Below, in pieces: positions 57,401-63,765 of a DNA stretch of 64,000 nucleotides. A program made the translations under genes and the position numbers. This stretch comes from Burhinus oedicnemus (Eukaryota > Chordata > Aves > Charadriiformes > Burhinidae). The stretch spans positions 3,933,116-3,997,115 of the forward strand of contig VFFE01007500.1 in the NCBI GenBank assembly GCA_008921705.1, written 5' to 3'. The notes under the pieces were generated by a model, which had not been told where the DNA came from, did no database searches, and saw only the letters and a list, made by a program, of their open reading frames with translations. Positions within the stretch are counted from its first letter, which is position 1, and the number at the start of each line of letters is the position of its first letter.

Positions 57401-60400
57401 AAGCTCCTCTCTCTTTCCTGACTACTCCCCACATTACCCATAGCCCAGCTGAGAACTACAGAAGTTGTAATAGCCACACCACTTGTCTCAATTCAAAATT
57501 CAAGACCTCTGTTATTTCCATTACTACCACAGAGCTTACGGGTAAACTCACTTTTAGATTAAATCAATCTGTTCTTTCCCTAACCCCAATTTTCTCTCCA
57601 CTTCTGTTTGATAATGAGCTCTTTGAACGAAGGATATTACATTGTAGCATAGAGTCTCATAAATCATAATACCGTAATTAAGTCTAATCCTACGTTCCTT
57701 CACACCCAAGCTGTGCTCTGTGTGCGAGTAAAACTTCTGAAACAAACCAACCCCCTCCGGGGCTCATTACCTGCTGCATTCCCATAAGGGTGCTTTGTGG
57801 AAAGCTTTGTCTCATTGTTTATTTAAAGACGGCACTGTTGTTACAATATTTGAAATGAGCATCAAAATAAGTTTGTTATAAATGGCAAAGCTGAAGCGGT
57901 GCCTAATTGCTAATATGAGTGGATAATTACAGAGGATATAAGCTTTGATATATGCATTGAATTGCAAGGCATGCAAGACAGAGTTGTATTTACATGTCTA
58001 CATCTCTGCTTATGTGGCGTTTATTGTAAGATCAATGAAGGTATTTAATAATGCATATAATATAGCTTATGCTTAAGAAAGTTATCACAGAAAAGAAATA
58101 CACTATATAGCTGAAAAATGTCATATGATGGGCCAAATTATGTTCCCAGGTACATTAGCATACACTCAAAATAGCTGCAGAATTCAGACCAGTGCTTTTG
58201 CATTAGGAAGACAACCAAGAGGACATACTTCTGAAAAAGCTAATCCTACACAGTATTTAAAAAAAAAAATAATTAAGAAACACACAATCAAAACTGTCAG
58301 ATCTCATTGGTACTGTCAGTCCAGGGGATAAAGTACCTAGCTAATAAAACATACAAATACTTTTGCCTACGTGAAAGCTGAAATTCACCTTCCCTTCCCT
58401 CTTCTAGGTATTATTTGATTCTGTATGTATCAGAATTTATAATTTAATTATAAACAATTCCAGATACACCCCTCTCACTTTCTTCAGGCTTTTTGTTCTT
58501 TCCTGACTCATAATGTTTTGTCAGGTGGCACAAGAAAGAAAAAATTGTTGTTAACTAAAGGACTTAAACTCTGTTCCTTAACCATAGCTTACATTTTCAG
58601 ACAGTAGGAGAGAAGGACAAAAAAAAATAAATGCACTGATGAAAATACATCATCAGTCACTACATCTGTTCTTAGCACCATTCCTGAGGCCACCAAGGTG
58701 ACACATTTCAGCCTTCGTTGTGTTTGGAATATTTTGATTTATGCTGTTCCATAAGCACTTTCTACTTAATGTTGCCTCTTCACAAAGTATGACTGACTCA
58801 ACCTGTGTGTGAAGTCCAACTTCAATAAGACTACTAATGCACAAAAAAACAGTGAAGGAGCCTGAATAAAACTGTGACATTCCTTTCAAATAAGAAAGTT
58901 CCACAAATTAAGACAAGTTGCTCAGGACAAATCACCCTTAAACTCAAGAAAACAGGTCTGAATACTCTACAACACACTTTTTGCTGCTTATTAGAAATAA
59001 GCCTCAGCGCTCCTCGTCATCCACAGCCATATATTACCTAGCAGGCAGCTCCTGCTGCATGCTCCATTAATTATGTTCCATGAGGTTTCTCACTGCTACG
59101 GCACAGAAGCACATTTACGGAGGTGAGACAGGAATGCAGCTACTGAGGGTGACTAACAGGCCCATCGTCAAACTTTCCAACAGCTGGTGCTGGCTGTTGC
59201 CGTTACTTACTTTTTTTCCACCTCTCCAATCGAGAATAGTTTTTCCCCTCTCCCTGTACTGCGAGGTGATTAACAGTAGCTCTAATTCCCAGCACGCATC
59301 ATTGCCAACATTTGCTGCCAAAATACTGGGGAAGGTGCTCTCAAGGTTCAGACACTGGTCTAGGACGACTTAAGATACCTGGATTCATTGCCTAGCTCTG
59401 CCACATACCTCCTGTGGGACATAAACCCTCAAACTGTGCAGAAGCTAAAACACACTAAGAACTCAAAAATGGGGGGGTGAAAGCTATTATTAGCACAGTC
59501 CAATAAGCCAGTACCAAATACATCTTGAAATGGCAGAAAACTACCCCAACCTTCCCAAACATCTCCTTTTCTGTACTAAATCACAAGACTATCAGTTTAT
59601 ATACTCAAAAGCGTTCTTCTTTTTGAAAAGGAAGGAGAGGAGGGGAGCTCACAGAGATCAGAAAAGCCAGAATACACACCACCAGCACCACAGAGCAGCA
59701 TCCAGACCCAGCCTAAACCTGAAGTCAAACAGAAAAAAAAGGGCAGGGGTTTGCTTGGAGTCTTGGTACCTCAAGTATCCAAAGATCTGCAGTAGCCAAT
59801 GGAGAACGCTGACCCCTAAAACCCTCTCCTGTACCGCAACCCAGAGGTGCCCCTCTCCACTTGGGATCCACAGCCCGGATCATCCCCCTGGAGACAGGTG
59901 GTCACGCCCTTTCTTCCCACAACTGAGAACAACTGCTCTCTTAAAATACGGATGCAGGAGGAAGAATTCGGAGCAGCGCTGCCTGACTTCCCTCCCCCTG
60001 CCCCCATCCCACACGACAGTGCTAACCCCAGATGCGGAAGAGAGGTTCAGTTTCCTCTTCTGACTAAGAGGGATCAAATCGGAAAGCAGAGCCCTCACGC
60101 TCACATCCAACAGCTATTTATAGTAAGTAAAAAACCAGTTCAGACCCAAGGACAGGAGCGCAGGTTTCTTCCAGCTCACAAAAGTGCCCCAACCTTTTGG
60201 GTCCAACAGTATCTCGTCGTTCCAGCGACTCTCAAGCCCTTTCTGCAGAGGGAGGTGTGGAGAGGCGCCTCTGCCTTCACCTAGCACCAGTCAGCGCGCT
60301 CGCCTGGACACGGGGCCAGGGGACATGGATAGCCCGTCTCCTGAACAAGGAGGACATGCTAATCTAGGAAGTGAGGCAGCGCCGCTTCGAATTCTTCCTC

Positions 60401-63400
60401 CTGTATCCACATTTTAAAAGGCAGCAGTTGTGCTCAGTTTTTGGAAGAAGGGGCATAAACACCTCCATCTCCAGAAGGATGTCCCAGGCTGTGGATCCCA
60501 AGTGGAGAAGGGCACCTCTGGCTAACAGCAGACAATAGGGTACCTCTCTGCACCAGAGGAAGACTTCCACACTCAGGTTCCAGCAGATACTAACCTGAGC
60601 CTACATTTGATGTGAATAGCTCAGCTGCATCCTTCTCTCGGCTTTAGGTTTCCTGGGGAAACCAAGCACACGAAAATTTCTGCATTAGCAAGTGAGCAAA
60701 AACTATTCTAAAATGCATCAAACAGCCTTTGCTTAGAAATCTCCACCTCAAAACGAATCTGTCGAGCTGGTTCAACTCTTCAAGGAGAAAGGTCCGCTGA
60801 CGCGACAGACCTCCCCCGCTTGGAGAGGTGCTGTGCACTTTTTTTAATCTTATTTATAGAATGGCCTCACTCAGGCTTTGTTTAAGAAACAATTAGCCTT
60901 CGACAGCTTAAAATAAACAGGACTCTCTCCCTGCTGCAGAGTCACTAGACCTGAGCTGGATTTCAAGTTTTTGCAACTGCGTGAGATTACTCGACGGACT
61001 AAAGAGTGTAAAAGCGACAAGTTGGTTTGCCCAGCACCTTTCAAAACAGCACCCTGAGCAATACCAGCAAGAGCAACAGAACAAGGACCCGCATCAGTCA
61101 AATGAAGCGAGCAAGCAATCATTCCCGCTCCTACCCAACTTTGTCCTCACCAACAAGAGGCACCTCTAGAAGACGGGGCCACCTCTGTTCAGATGCTCGC
61201 ACCAAACGGAGGACCTGCAGGAATGCAGGGGATGCAGGAGTTCAGAAATGGTTGCACACCTCACGTGCAGCTGGGCGAACATCTTCCCTGAACGTACAGT
61301 TGGTTTTTTCTGCCTCTTGCGCTGCATCAACCGGTCCAAAGGCAGTAATTACAATAGCTGGCACAGATAATATGACTTGGCATCACAACTTTAGACTTCA
61401 GTCCAAACTCTTGTACCACCAGCAGAGGGGTCAGCATTCCCATTGGGTAGACATGGGAGTTTTCTGCTGGTGACTTCACATTTCCTTTGGGGCCTCCAGC
61501 TCCTCAACTCCAGCCTCGTGCCTCTGCAGCTGCCTTTACCATGCCAGGGAGCAGGGCACAAAAAAAAGCTGTAGTGACAAGCTAACAGAGCTACATCAGC
61601 ATTCTTGAGCTCCTGGCCTGCTGCTGAAGGAGAGATGCACACAGGAGTCCTGTCTCATCCCAGACAGTTTTCTCGAGCTGGGTTAGCTGGCTCTAACCAG
61701 CCTGGATAGAGAGAGCCTGGATAGTCTGTTAGTCAGGGTGCTGGCTTGAGTTCAATTATTTCTCCTGGTAAAGAACGCCCATACGCCTTAGGCAAATTTT
61801 GATCTTGGCTTCCCATCAATAAAACTGGGGGTAAATGTCCTGCCCTAACACCAAGGGATGAGGGGAGGCTCAGTGGGCTCAAGGCTGCAACACGAGAATG
61901 CCCACCCATATTCAAGCAACGTGCAGTTGTACAAGCACCAGTCACAGCAGAAACGTTCATGGCCATAGACAAGCAGGTGTTGTGCCAGATGAGGAACATT
62001 TCTCAACATAATGAAAAGTAAAAGAAAAGTATGGCAAATTTAGGTTCCCCCGGATAACAGAACACAGCAATGAGACAGAACAACAACAAAATCAAACAAC
62101 TCAACAACAAATTATGCCAACAAAGAAGTAGCACCGGGATTACAATAATAAGAAACAATATCCAGTGAACAGTTGCAGAAAGCAAACGTTTTCAGATAGG
62201 ATTTAAAATTACAAGAGTCAGCAAAACGAAAGGAGATGTGAGACAAAATAGAGTCACGGATAGAGAAGGCGCAAAATTAACAAATAGAGGAACAAACCAT
62301 GGAAAAACACTTGTCAACAGCTGAAATGAGAGAACAGCAAGGACAGGAAGCAGTAATAAGATTAAAAAATACAAAGGACCTTGAACACCATCTCTCTTCC
62401 AGTAACGGTACCCCATCAAGTGACTTTGGCATTTATTGTTTGCATTTTAATGCTGCCTTTACTTCACCCTACAGTCCCCCATTGAAGAGATCTCACGAGA
62501 CAGGCAGCCAAACATAACACACGGGAGCGAGACCCAGGCACACGTTAATCGGCAGCGGATCAGCCTTAGCAAGTTTAACTGTTATTCTGAAGATACAGCT
62601 AGCGTTTAAGCAGCAAACAACACTGATATTTAACTGGAGTTAGAGCCTCCTATGTCAATCAGATCACTAGGATTCAGGCAGCGCAGGGGATGTTTCCACT
62701 GACAAATTTTTAAGGACATGCTTACTTTGGACATGCCACAAAGTCACTGAAACTACTGCAGCTCTCCTACAAACATCAGAGGGAACCACTGCACCCTCGG
62801 GACATGTCACTACAACGAAACTACGTGACGGTTTAAAGAAAGACATCAGCGTATTCCTAACGTCATTCACTGTGGTTTTCTGTCCTGGATTCCAAAAAGG
62901 TGATTCCAAGCGGTCAAGGTTAACAAAAACCTCAAGCAAGCAGGAGTGAAGCAGGCACAGTTATGCTACATCTCCTCACCCCGCAAAGAGAAAGAAGAGC
63001 TCGTGGAAAAAGCATCCCCATGAAATTAAATATCTGACTATAAGTATCTGATTATTAACGACCGCACATAAGACTTCAGGCAAAGGCAACCAGAAGTAAA
63101 GGGATGCGTGTTTAACAGCTGATTACCACGACGAGCAAGAAAGTTTTTGTCCTTCGCGTCTTTGTCAAAAATTCTCAGCCGTGCAATGAAATAAAGCCCC
63201 CACCGATAAAAAAAAAAAAAAAAAGAAAAAAAAAGAAAAGTTAGCTATAAACAACAACTATATTAAGGCATGTGGGTATAGCACAGGACTACTTCTACAG
63301 AGCGGGCTCTGGCAGACGCCGGGTATTCCGGTTCGGGCTGGCCCGGAGGTGCAGCCCCGGCAGGAGCCCAGCGGCCAGCGCCGAGCGGGGCCGGACCCAC

Positions 63401-63755
63401 GCGGGGCCGCCGCCGCCTGCCCGCTCCGCTCCGCTCCGCTCCGCCCCGCCGGTACCGCCGCCGTCCGGGGCCCCGCTGCCCCGGGCCTGTGCGAGAACTT
63501 CTCCCCTTCGCGCCTCCCTTCTCCCCCCGCTCATCACTTCCTACTTTCCCCCATCGCCGCCGAGGTCGTGGCGGCGGCGGCGGCGGCAGCGCGCGCTGCC
63601 GGCCGCTTCCTGCGCTGCAGCCGGCGCTGCCCGCGGGTGGGCGCCCCACGGCCCCCCACTCACCCCAGCGTGCTGATGAACCCGTTGACAGAGCCCTCCG
63701 CGTACAGGGACACGATGTCCCCGATGTACAGAAAGCTGGACATTTTCTCAGACAT
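6357..63755 (-). CDS. ITPR2: ITPR2, inositol 1,4,5-trisphosphate receptor type 2, 5' part (coding exons 1-9)
   Basis: This is the gene span. The product is an IP3-gated Ca2+ release channel of the endoplasmic reticulum, about 2,700 residues in the family; only residues 1-317 are encoded here. Nine minus-strand exons (92, 71, 116, 87, 159, 99, 84, 147 and 96 nt; 951 nt in all) join without a stop, with AG/GT borders and matching phases throughout. Residues 1-225 correspond to the beta-trefoil suppressor domain. Residues from about 226 begin the IP3-binding core and include Arg241, Lys249, Arg265, Thr266, Thr267 and Arg269, known ligand-contact positions in the family. Type 2 is chosen over types 1 and 3 because of [18 protein letters not shown], the N-terminus [15 protein letters not shown], Trp167 (Tyr in type 1) and TTLRQ at 266-270 (TTGRQ in type 1). 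The C-terminal part, including the pore, lies to the left of the window. Family and isoform were recognised from memory; no alignment was run. Confidence 0.96.
6453..7707 (-). other. ITPR2: ITPR2 intron 8 (1.25 kb), U-rich at its 5' end
   Basis: Donor GTATTT is followed on the sense strand by a long T-rich run (7680-7705) and TATAAATATTT. The acceptor is CTTTTAG. Nothing else is recognised. Confidence 0.9.
7708..7854 (-). CDS. ITPR2: ITPR2 coding exon 8 (residues 237-285, IP3-contact residues)
   Basis: Acceptor TTACTTTAG is followed by [20 protein letters not shown], then [20 protein letters not shown] and SSKALWEIE, with donor GTATTT. It is 147 nt, 49 codons, phase 0. Counting from Met1 places Arg241, Lys249, Arg265, Thr266, Thr267 and Arg269 here, the beta-domain side of the IP3 pocket. 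Leu268 replaces the Gly found in type 1, as in other type 2 receptors. The donor is non-consensus and followed by a run of T, so this exon may be sensitive to splicing regulators. Confidence 0.97.
7855..8950 (-). other. ITPR2: ITPR2 intron 7 (1.1 kb)
   Basis: Donor GTAAGT to acceptor TTACTTTAG. AT-rich; no repeat or gene is recognised. Confidence 0.9.
8951..9034 (-). CDS. ITPR2: ITPR2 coding exon 7 (residues 209-236)
   Basis: Acceptor TCCTAAAG is followed by [20 protein letters not shown] and YRDDVLKG, with donor GTAAGT. It is 84 nt, 28 codons, phase 0. It contains the end of the suppressor domain (to about residue 225) and the link into the IP3-binding core. The first bases of the exon (GTAAAT) themselves look like a weak donor, but the protein match requires them to be exonic. 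Confidence 0.97.
9035..9549 (-). other. ITPR2: ITPR2 intron 6 (0.5 kb)
   Basis: Donor GTGAGT after exon 6 to acceptor TCCTAAAG. No other feature is seen. Confidence 0.9.
9550..9648 (-). CDS. ITPR2: ITPR2 coding exon 6 (residues 176-208)
   Basis: Acceptor CTTCCAG is followed by [20 protein letters not shown] and [13 protein letters not shown], with donor GTGAGT. It is 99 nt, 33 codons, phase 0. It encodes the late beta-trefoil strands of the suppressor domain. Position 176 is Val where I recall Ile in mammalian type 2. A perfect 12-bp duplication lies in the branch-point zone just upstream. Confidence 0.97.
9666..9689 (-). repeat. Perfect 12-bp tandem duplication in the branch-point zone of intron 5
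   Basis: CTAAATTGCACT is present twice in a row on the minus strand, 18-41 nt before exon 6. Each unit holds a TCTAAAT core that resembles a branch-point sequence. It is one of the few perfect short duplications seen close to a splice site here. Confidence 0.75.
15076..15858 (+). mobile_element. CR1 LINE copy 1, 5'-truncated, antisense to ITPR2
   Basis: About 0.78 kb of CR1 in plus orientation, beginning near GTGCAAGGTCCTGCATGTGG and ending in TTTTATGATTCTATGATTCTG, the 8-bp-unit tail typical of CR1. The C-terminal end of the reverse-transcriptase ORF is open from about 15269 to 15763. It includes [40 protein letters not shown] and VVRHWNRL, ending in LDGALSNLV and a stop, matching the usual CR1 ORF2 C-terminus. 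It keeps the [12 protein letters not shown] segment that copies 2 and 3 have lost, so it comes from a different CR1 subfamily. Confidence 0.96.
16064..16222 (-). CDS. ITPR2: ITPR2 coding exon 5 (residues 123-175)
   Basis: Acceptor GTTCACAG is followed by [20 protein letters not shown], then ...[20 protein letters not shown] and [13 protein letters not shown], with donor GTAAGT. It is 159 nt, 53 codons, phase 0. It carries Lys127 and Trp167 of the suppressor domain; position 167 is Tyr in type 1 and is known in the family to affect coupling of ligand binding to channel opening. This is the largest exon in the window. Confidence 0.97.
16223..16895 (-). other. ITPR2: ITPR2 intron 4 (0.67 kb)
   Basis: Donor GTAAAG to acceptor GTTCACAG. 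AT-rich, with nothing notable inside. Confidence 0.9.
16896..16982 (-). CDS. ITPR2: ITPR2 coding exon 4 (residues 94-122)
   Basis: Acceptor TTTTGCAG is followed by [20 protein letters not shown] and IVKYSNVIQ, with donor GTAAAG. It is 87 nt, 29 codons, phase 0 at both ends. It encodes the arm/helical part of the suppressor domain and the beta-strand leading to the [10 protein letters not shown] segment of exon 5. Confidence 0.96.
16983..18191 (-). other. ITPR2: ITPR2 intron 3 (1.2 kb)
   Basis: Donor GTAAGA to acceptor TTTTGCAG. Unique-looking AT-rich sequence; no repeats or other features are seen. Confidence 0.9.
18192..18307 (-). CDS. ITPR2: ITPR2 coding exon 3 (residues 55-93)
   Basis: Acceptor TTCCACAG is followed by ac (completing Asp55), then [20 protein letters not shown] and [18 protein letters not shown], with donor GTAAGA after CAA. 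The exon is 116 nt. KAKQAKQ is encoded by a nearly perfect 9-bp tandem repeat (gccaagcaa twice). The [11 protein letters not shown] stretch is a strong IP3-receptor signature, and the charged segment after it is type-2-like. The reading frame stays open upstream of the acceptor into intron 2 by chance. Confidence 0.97.
18790..19110. other. GC-rich block just upstream of exon 3
   Basis: A stretch with noticeably more G+C and CpG (GGGGCGGCTGCGCAGAGGACG and neighbours) than the surrounding intron, about 480-800 bp upstream of exon 3 in the sense direction. On the plus strand it carries consensus-like donors (CAG/GTAAGG at about 18863; AAGTAAGA near 18980). It could be a minor promoter or just an isochore fluctuation. 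No coding match is recognised in any frame. Confidence 0.35.
20890..21781 (+). mobile_element. CR1 LINE copy 2, 5'-truncated, antisense to ITPR2
   Basis: About 0.89 kb of CR1 in plus orientation. It starts just before the reverse-transcriptase motif C ([10 protein letters not shown] in the frame from 20843) and runs to GGTCCCTTCCAACCTAAACCATTCTATG with only about one unit of the 8-bp tail. A 20-bp-scale deletion after CCAACCACATCCTG and a frame break in the AGEFYKGV region make it non-functional. It shares subfamily-specific sequence with copy 3. Confidence 0.95.
24160..24530. other. Purine-rich (A+G) strand asymmetry
   Basis: About 370 bp on the plus strand are strongly dominated by A and G (runs such as GGAAGGGAGAGAAGAAGAAAGAG). 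The ITPR2 pre-mRNA is correspondingly pyrimidine-rich. This makes the long hydrophobic minus-strand frame at 24285-24518 a composition artefact. Confidence 0.7.
26435..26452. repeat. (GAG)6 trinucleotide tract
   Basis: Six perfect GAG units within a longer purine-rich stretch at about 26360-26560. On the ITPR2 sense strand this is CTC. Confidence 0.85.
28459..28529 (-). CDS. ITPR2: ITPR2 coding exon 2 (residues 31-55)
   Basis: Acceptor TTTTCTAG is followed by g (completing Gly31), then [20 protein letters not shown] and KFR, and a final g of the Asp55 codon before donor GTCAGT. The exon is 71 nt and not a multiple of three, so skipping it would shift the frame. It is part of the suppressor-domain beta-trefoil. 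It lies 35 kb from exon 1 and 10 kb from exon 3, between two CR1 copies of opposite orientation. Confidence 0.97.
28530..29985. other. ITPR2: Intron 1 stretch between CR1 copy 3 and exon 2
   Basis: Unique-looking AT-rich sequence with no repeat family recognised. The reading frames here are short and without family resemblance. Confidence 0.7.
29986..31407 (-). mobile_element. CR1 LINE copy 3, 5'-truncated, reverse-transcriptase and 3' end, sense to ITPR2
   Basis: The minus strand shows the 3' part of a CR1 retrotransposon, about 1.4 kb. Reverse-transcriptase traces come in order: HGFIKGK (near 31235), AFDTVPHD (near 31110, palm motif A), GVPQGSVLG (near 30950), and FADD (30858-30869, palm motif C). 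The conserved C-terminal [12 protein letters not shown] and GLEHL segments follow, then a 3' end with ATTCTATGATTCT beside 29986. Frames are broken by several indels, so it is inactive. It shares with copy 2 a small deletion in the GAGEFYKGV region and the CAGTCAGGTCTAGCAGGAGG stretch, so both belong to one subfamily. The left border is clear; the right (5') border is a truncation estimated to within about 30 bp. Confidence 0.95.
31408..33187. other. Intron 1 stretch right of CR1 copy 3
   Basis: Mostly unique-looking sequence. A piece at about 31603-31645 (GGAATCACAGAAGAAACAGG, then GCTGGAAAAGACTACC) faintly resembles the 3' end of an old, degraded CR1 in minus orientation, but it is too short to be sure. 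No gene is seen. Confidence 0.4.
33188..33228. repeat. (TAG)7 microsatellite running into a palindrome
   Basis: Seven TAG units (33188-33208) are followed at once by TACTGCACT-GT-AGTGCAGTA (33209-33228), an inverted repeat with 9-bp arms. The two structures abut and share the TA(G) rhythm. Confidence 0.88.
39837..39894. repeat. Imperfect (ACAT/ATAC)n low-complexity tract
   Basis: About 58 bp of ACATACATACACAAATATAT-type repeats. It accounts for the hydrophobic-looking minus-strand reading frame over this stretch. Confidence 0.85.
43990..44017. other. Perfect 10-bp inverted repeat (hairpin) with 8-nt loop
   Basis: GGAGTAAGTA (43990-43999) and TACTTACTCC (44008-44017) are exact reverse complements around GTCATCAT. 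Surrounding bases do not extend the stem. It could be a chance hairpin. Confidence 0.8.
53992..54003. repeat. G12 homopolymer
   Basis: Twelve consecutive G on the plus strand followed by AAAAA. It is C12 in the ITPR2 pre-mRNA. Confidence 0.9.
54872..55143. repeat. Tandem duplication, units of 126 and 146 bp
   Basis: Unit 1 (54872-54997) and unit 2 (54998-55143) both run from CCCAGCCCAGTCACCA through CCTTTATTATTAAGCAATAA and GACAATGTTTTGTTTCTATT to AATGAGCATAAGA. Unit 2 has an insertion after AAGCAATAAATAAG and an A11 expansion. The high identity suggests a fairly recent duplication. Nothing coding is seen; the minus-strand frame across it is a by-product of the repetition. Confidence 0.92.
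55144..55467. other. Spacer between tandem duplication and LTR, no feature seen
   Basis: AT-rich intronic sequence with a short GACAGACAGA-type stretch near 55150-55175 and a small palindromic segment (TTCACTTGAAGTGAA, at about 55398-55412). No gene or repeat family is recognised. Confidence 0.7.
55468..55473. repeat. Target-site duplication of the LTR, left copy (GCAGTT)
   Basis: A perfect 6-bp match to 56109-56114, directly abutting the LTR's terminal TG/CA dinucleotides. Confidence 0.85.
55534..55569. repeat. (GA)n microsatellite inside the LTR
   Basis: A GA dinucleotide run of about 36 bp with one GGG interruption. It lies in the U5 part of the solo LTR and has probably expanded since insertion. 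Confidence 0.9.
55598..55603 (-). terminator. Polyadenylation signal (ATTAAA) of the solo LTR
   Basis: ATTAAA on the minus strand, about 235 bp downstream of the LTR TATA box, in the place expected for the end of R. It is in the same orientation as ITPR2 transcription, so it could in principle cause intronic polyadenylation. Confidence 0.55.
55837..55843 (-). promoter_or_regulatory. TATA box of the solo LTR
   Basis: TATAAAA in the context CTCAGTATAAAAGCTGAGG on the minus strand. It is oriented to drive transcription toward exon 2 of ITPR2. Confidence 0.7.
56109..56114. repeat. Target-site duplication of the LTR, right copy (GCAGTT)
   Basis: A perfect 6-bp match to 55468-55473. The intact duplication defines the LTR borders exactly. 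Confidence 0.85.
57771..58085. promoter_or_regulatory. Candidate noncoding regulatory element (AT-rich block)
   Basis: About 315 bp of balanced AT-rich, repeat-free sequence contain dense homeodomain-type cores (CCTAATTGCTAATATGAG, GGATAATTAC) and a CATTGTTTATTT motif that resembles Sox and forkhead sites. The texture resembles vertebrate conserved intronic enhancers. This is inference from composition only; conservation was not tested. Confidence 0.25.
59842..60521. repeat. Inverted repeat, two arms of about 150 bp
   Basis: Arm A (59842-59990) reads ccagaggtgcccctctccac...; arm B (60368-60521) gives the same sequence when reverse-complemented (ccagaggtgcccttctccac...), continuing through GGGATCCACAGCC, an AACTGCT block, GGAGGAAGAATTCG and GCGCTGCCT. 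By eye identity is roughly 80% with small gaps. The arms are separated by about 377 bp. The edges are ragged and I see no terminal repeats or target duplications, so the origin (two opposed copies of an unrecognised repeat, or a local inverted duplication) is open. Confidence 0.85.
63208..63240. repeat. A-rich simple repeat (A17, then A9 and A4 separated by G)
   Basis: A homopolymer run of 17 A is followed by two shorter A runs. It lies at the outer edge of the CpG island in intron 1. No retrocopy body with a matching 3' end is recognised on either side, so I call it a simple repeat. Confidence 0.85.
63422..63441. repeat. (CGCTC)4 pentanucleotide repeat in CpG island
   Basis: Four perfect CGCTC units, followed by related CGCCC sequence, lie in intron 1 about 220 bp past exon 1. 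On the transcribed sense strand this reads as a GAGCG repeat rich in G runs. Pentanucleotide tracts in CpG islands are often length-polymorphic. Confidence 0.85.
63569..63588. repeat. (GGC)n trinucleotide tract next to exon 1
   Basis: Six consecutive GGC units (after gt) lie about 80 bp into intron 1, within the CpG island. A second GGC/CGG tract (63874-63892) sits upstream of the start codon, so exon 1 is flanked on both sides. Confidence 0.8.
63664..63755 (-). CDS. ITPR2: ITPR2 coding exon 1 (residues 1-30 and two bases of codon 31)
   Basis: Reads [20 protein letters not shown] and on to ...NGFISTL, then two bases (gg) of the Gly31 codon, followed by donor GTGAGT. This is the conserved N-terminal cap of IP3 receptors, opening the suppressor domain. 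The ATG at 63755 is chosen because it gives the family N-terminus and has A at -3. Met5 (63743) is an in-frame alternative with less support. The exon sits inside a CpG island and is preceded by an overlapping short upstream ORF. Confidence 0.96.
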
Positions 63756-63765
63756 TTTGGCTCAT
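63748..63765 (-). other. Upstream ORF overlapping the ITPR2 start codon (5 codons)
   Basis: An ATG at 63765 lies 10 nt upstream of the ITPR2 ATG in another frame. It encodes Met-Ser-Gln-Asn-Val and stops with TGA at 63750-63748, inside the main coding sequence. Its context is AAAATGA, with A at -3, at least as good as that of the main ATG (AAAATGT). It will be in the mRNA of any transcript that starts upstream of it. Confidence 0.7.

Larger units (their letters stand above)
28530..63663 (-). other. ITPR2: ITPR2 intron 1 (about 35 kb)
   Basis: Donor GTGAGT at 63663-63658 and acceptor TTTTCTAG ending at 28530 bound this phase-2 intron. It makes up more than half of the window. Inside are the separately listed CpG-island remainder, inverted repeat, AT-rich candidate element, solo LTR, tandem duplication, CR1 fragment and microsatellites. 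The remaining stretches (31408-33187, 33229-39836, 39895-43989, 44018-53991, 54004-54871, 56115-57770, 58086-59841 and 60522-63207) are unique-looking sequence with only short chance ORFs in both strands. GC-rich islands near 43140-43320, 54240-54480 and 59800-60350 show no gene signature. Confidence 0.9.

Noticed and set aside
59530..60063. 177-codon plus-strand open frame
   Set aside because: It overlaps arm A of the inverted repeat, and its apparent similarity to a minus-strand frame at 60364-60570 comes from the repeat itself.
62003..62419. Two hydrophobic minus-strand frames that look like membrane segments
   Set aside because: They are explained by an A-rich plus strand, which gives Leu/Ile/Phe codons on the other strand; no family match.
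63208..63240. A-rich run as the tail of a processed retrocopy
   Set aside because: No spliced-mRNA-like body, 3' UTR or target-site duplication is visible next to it.
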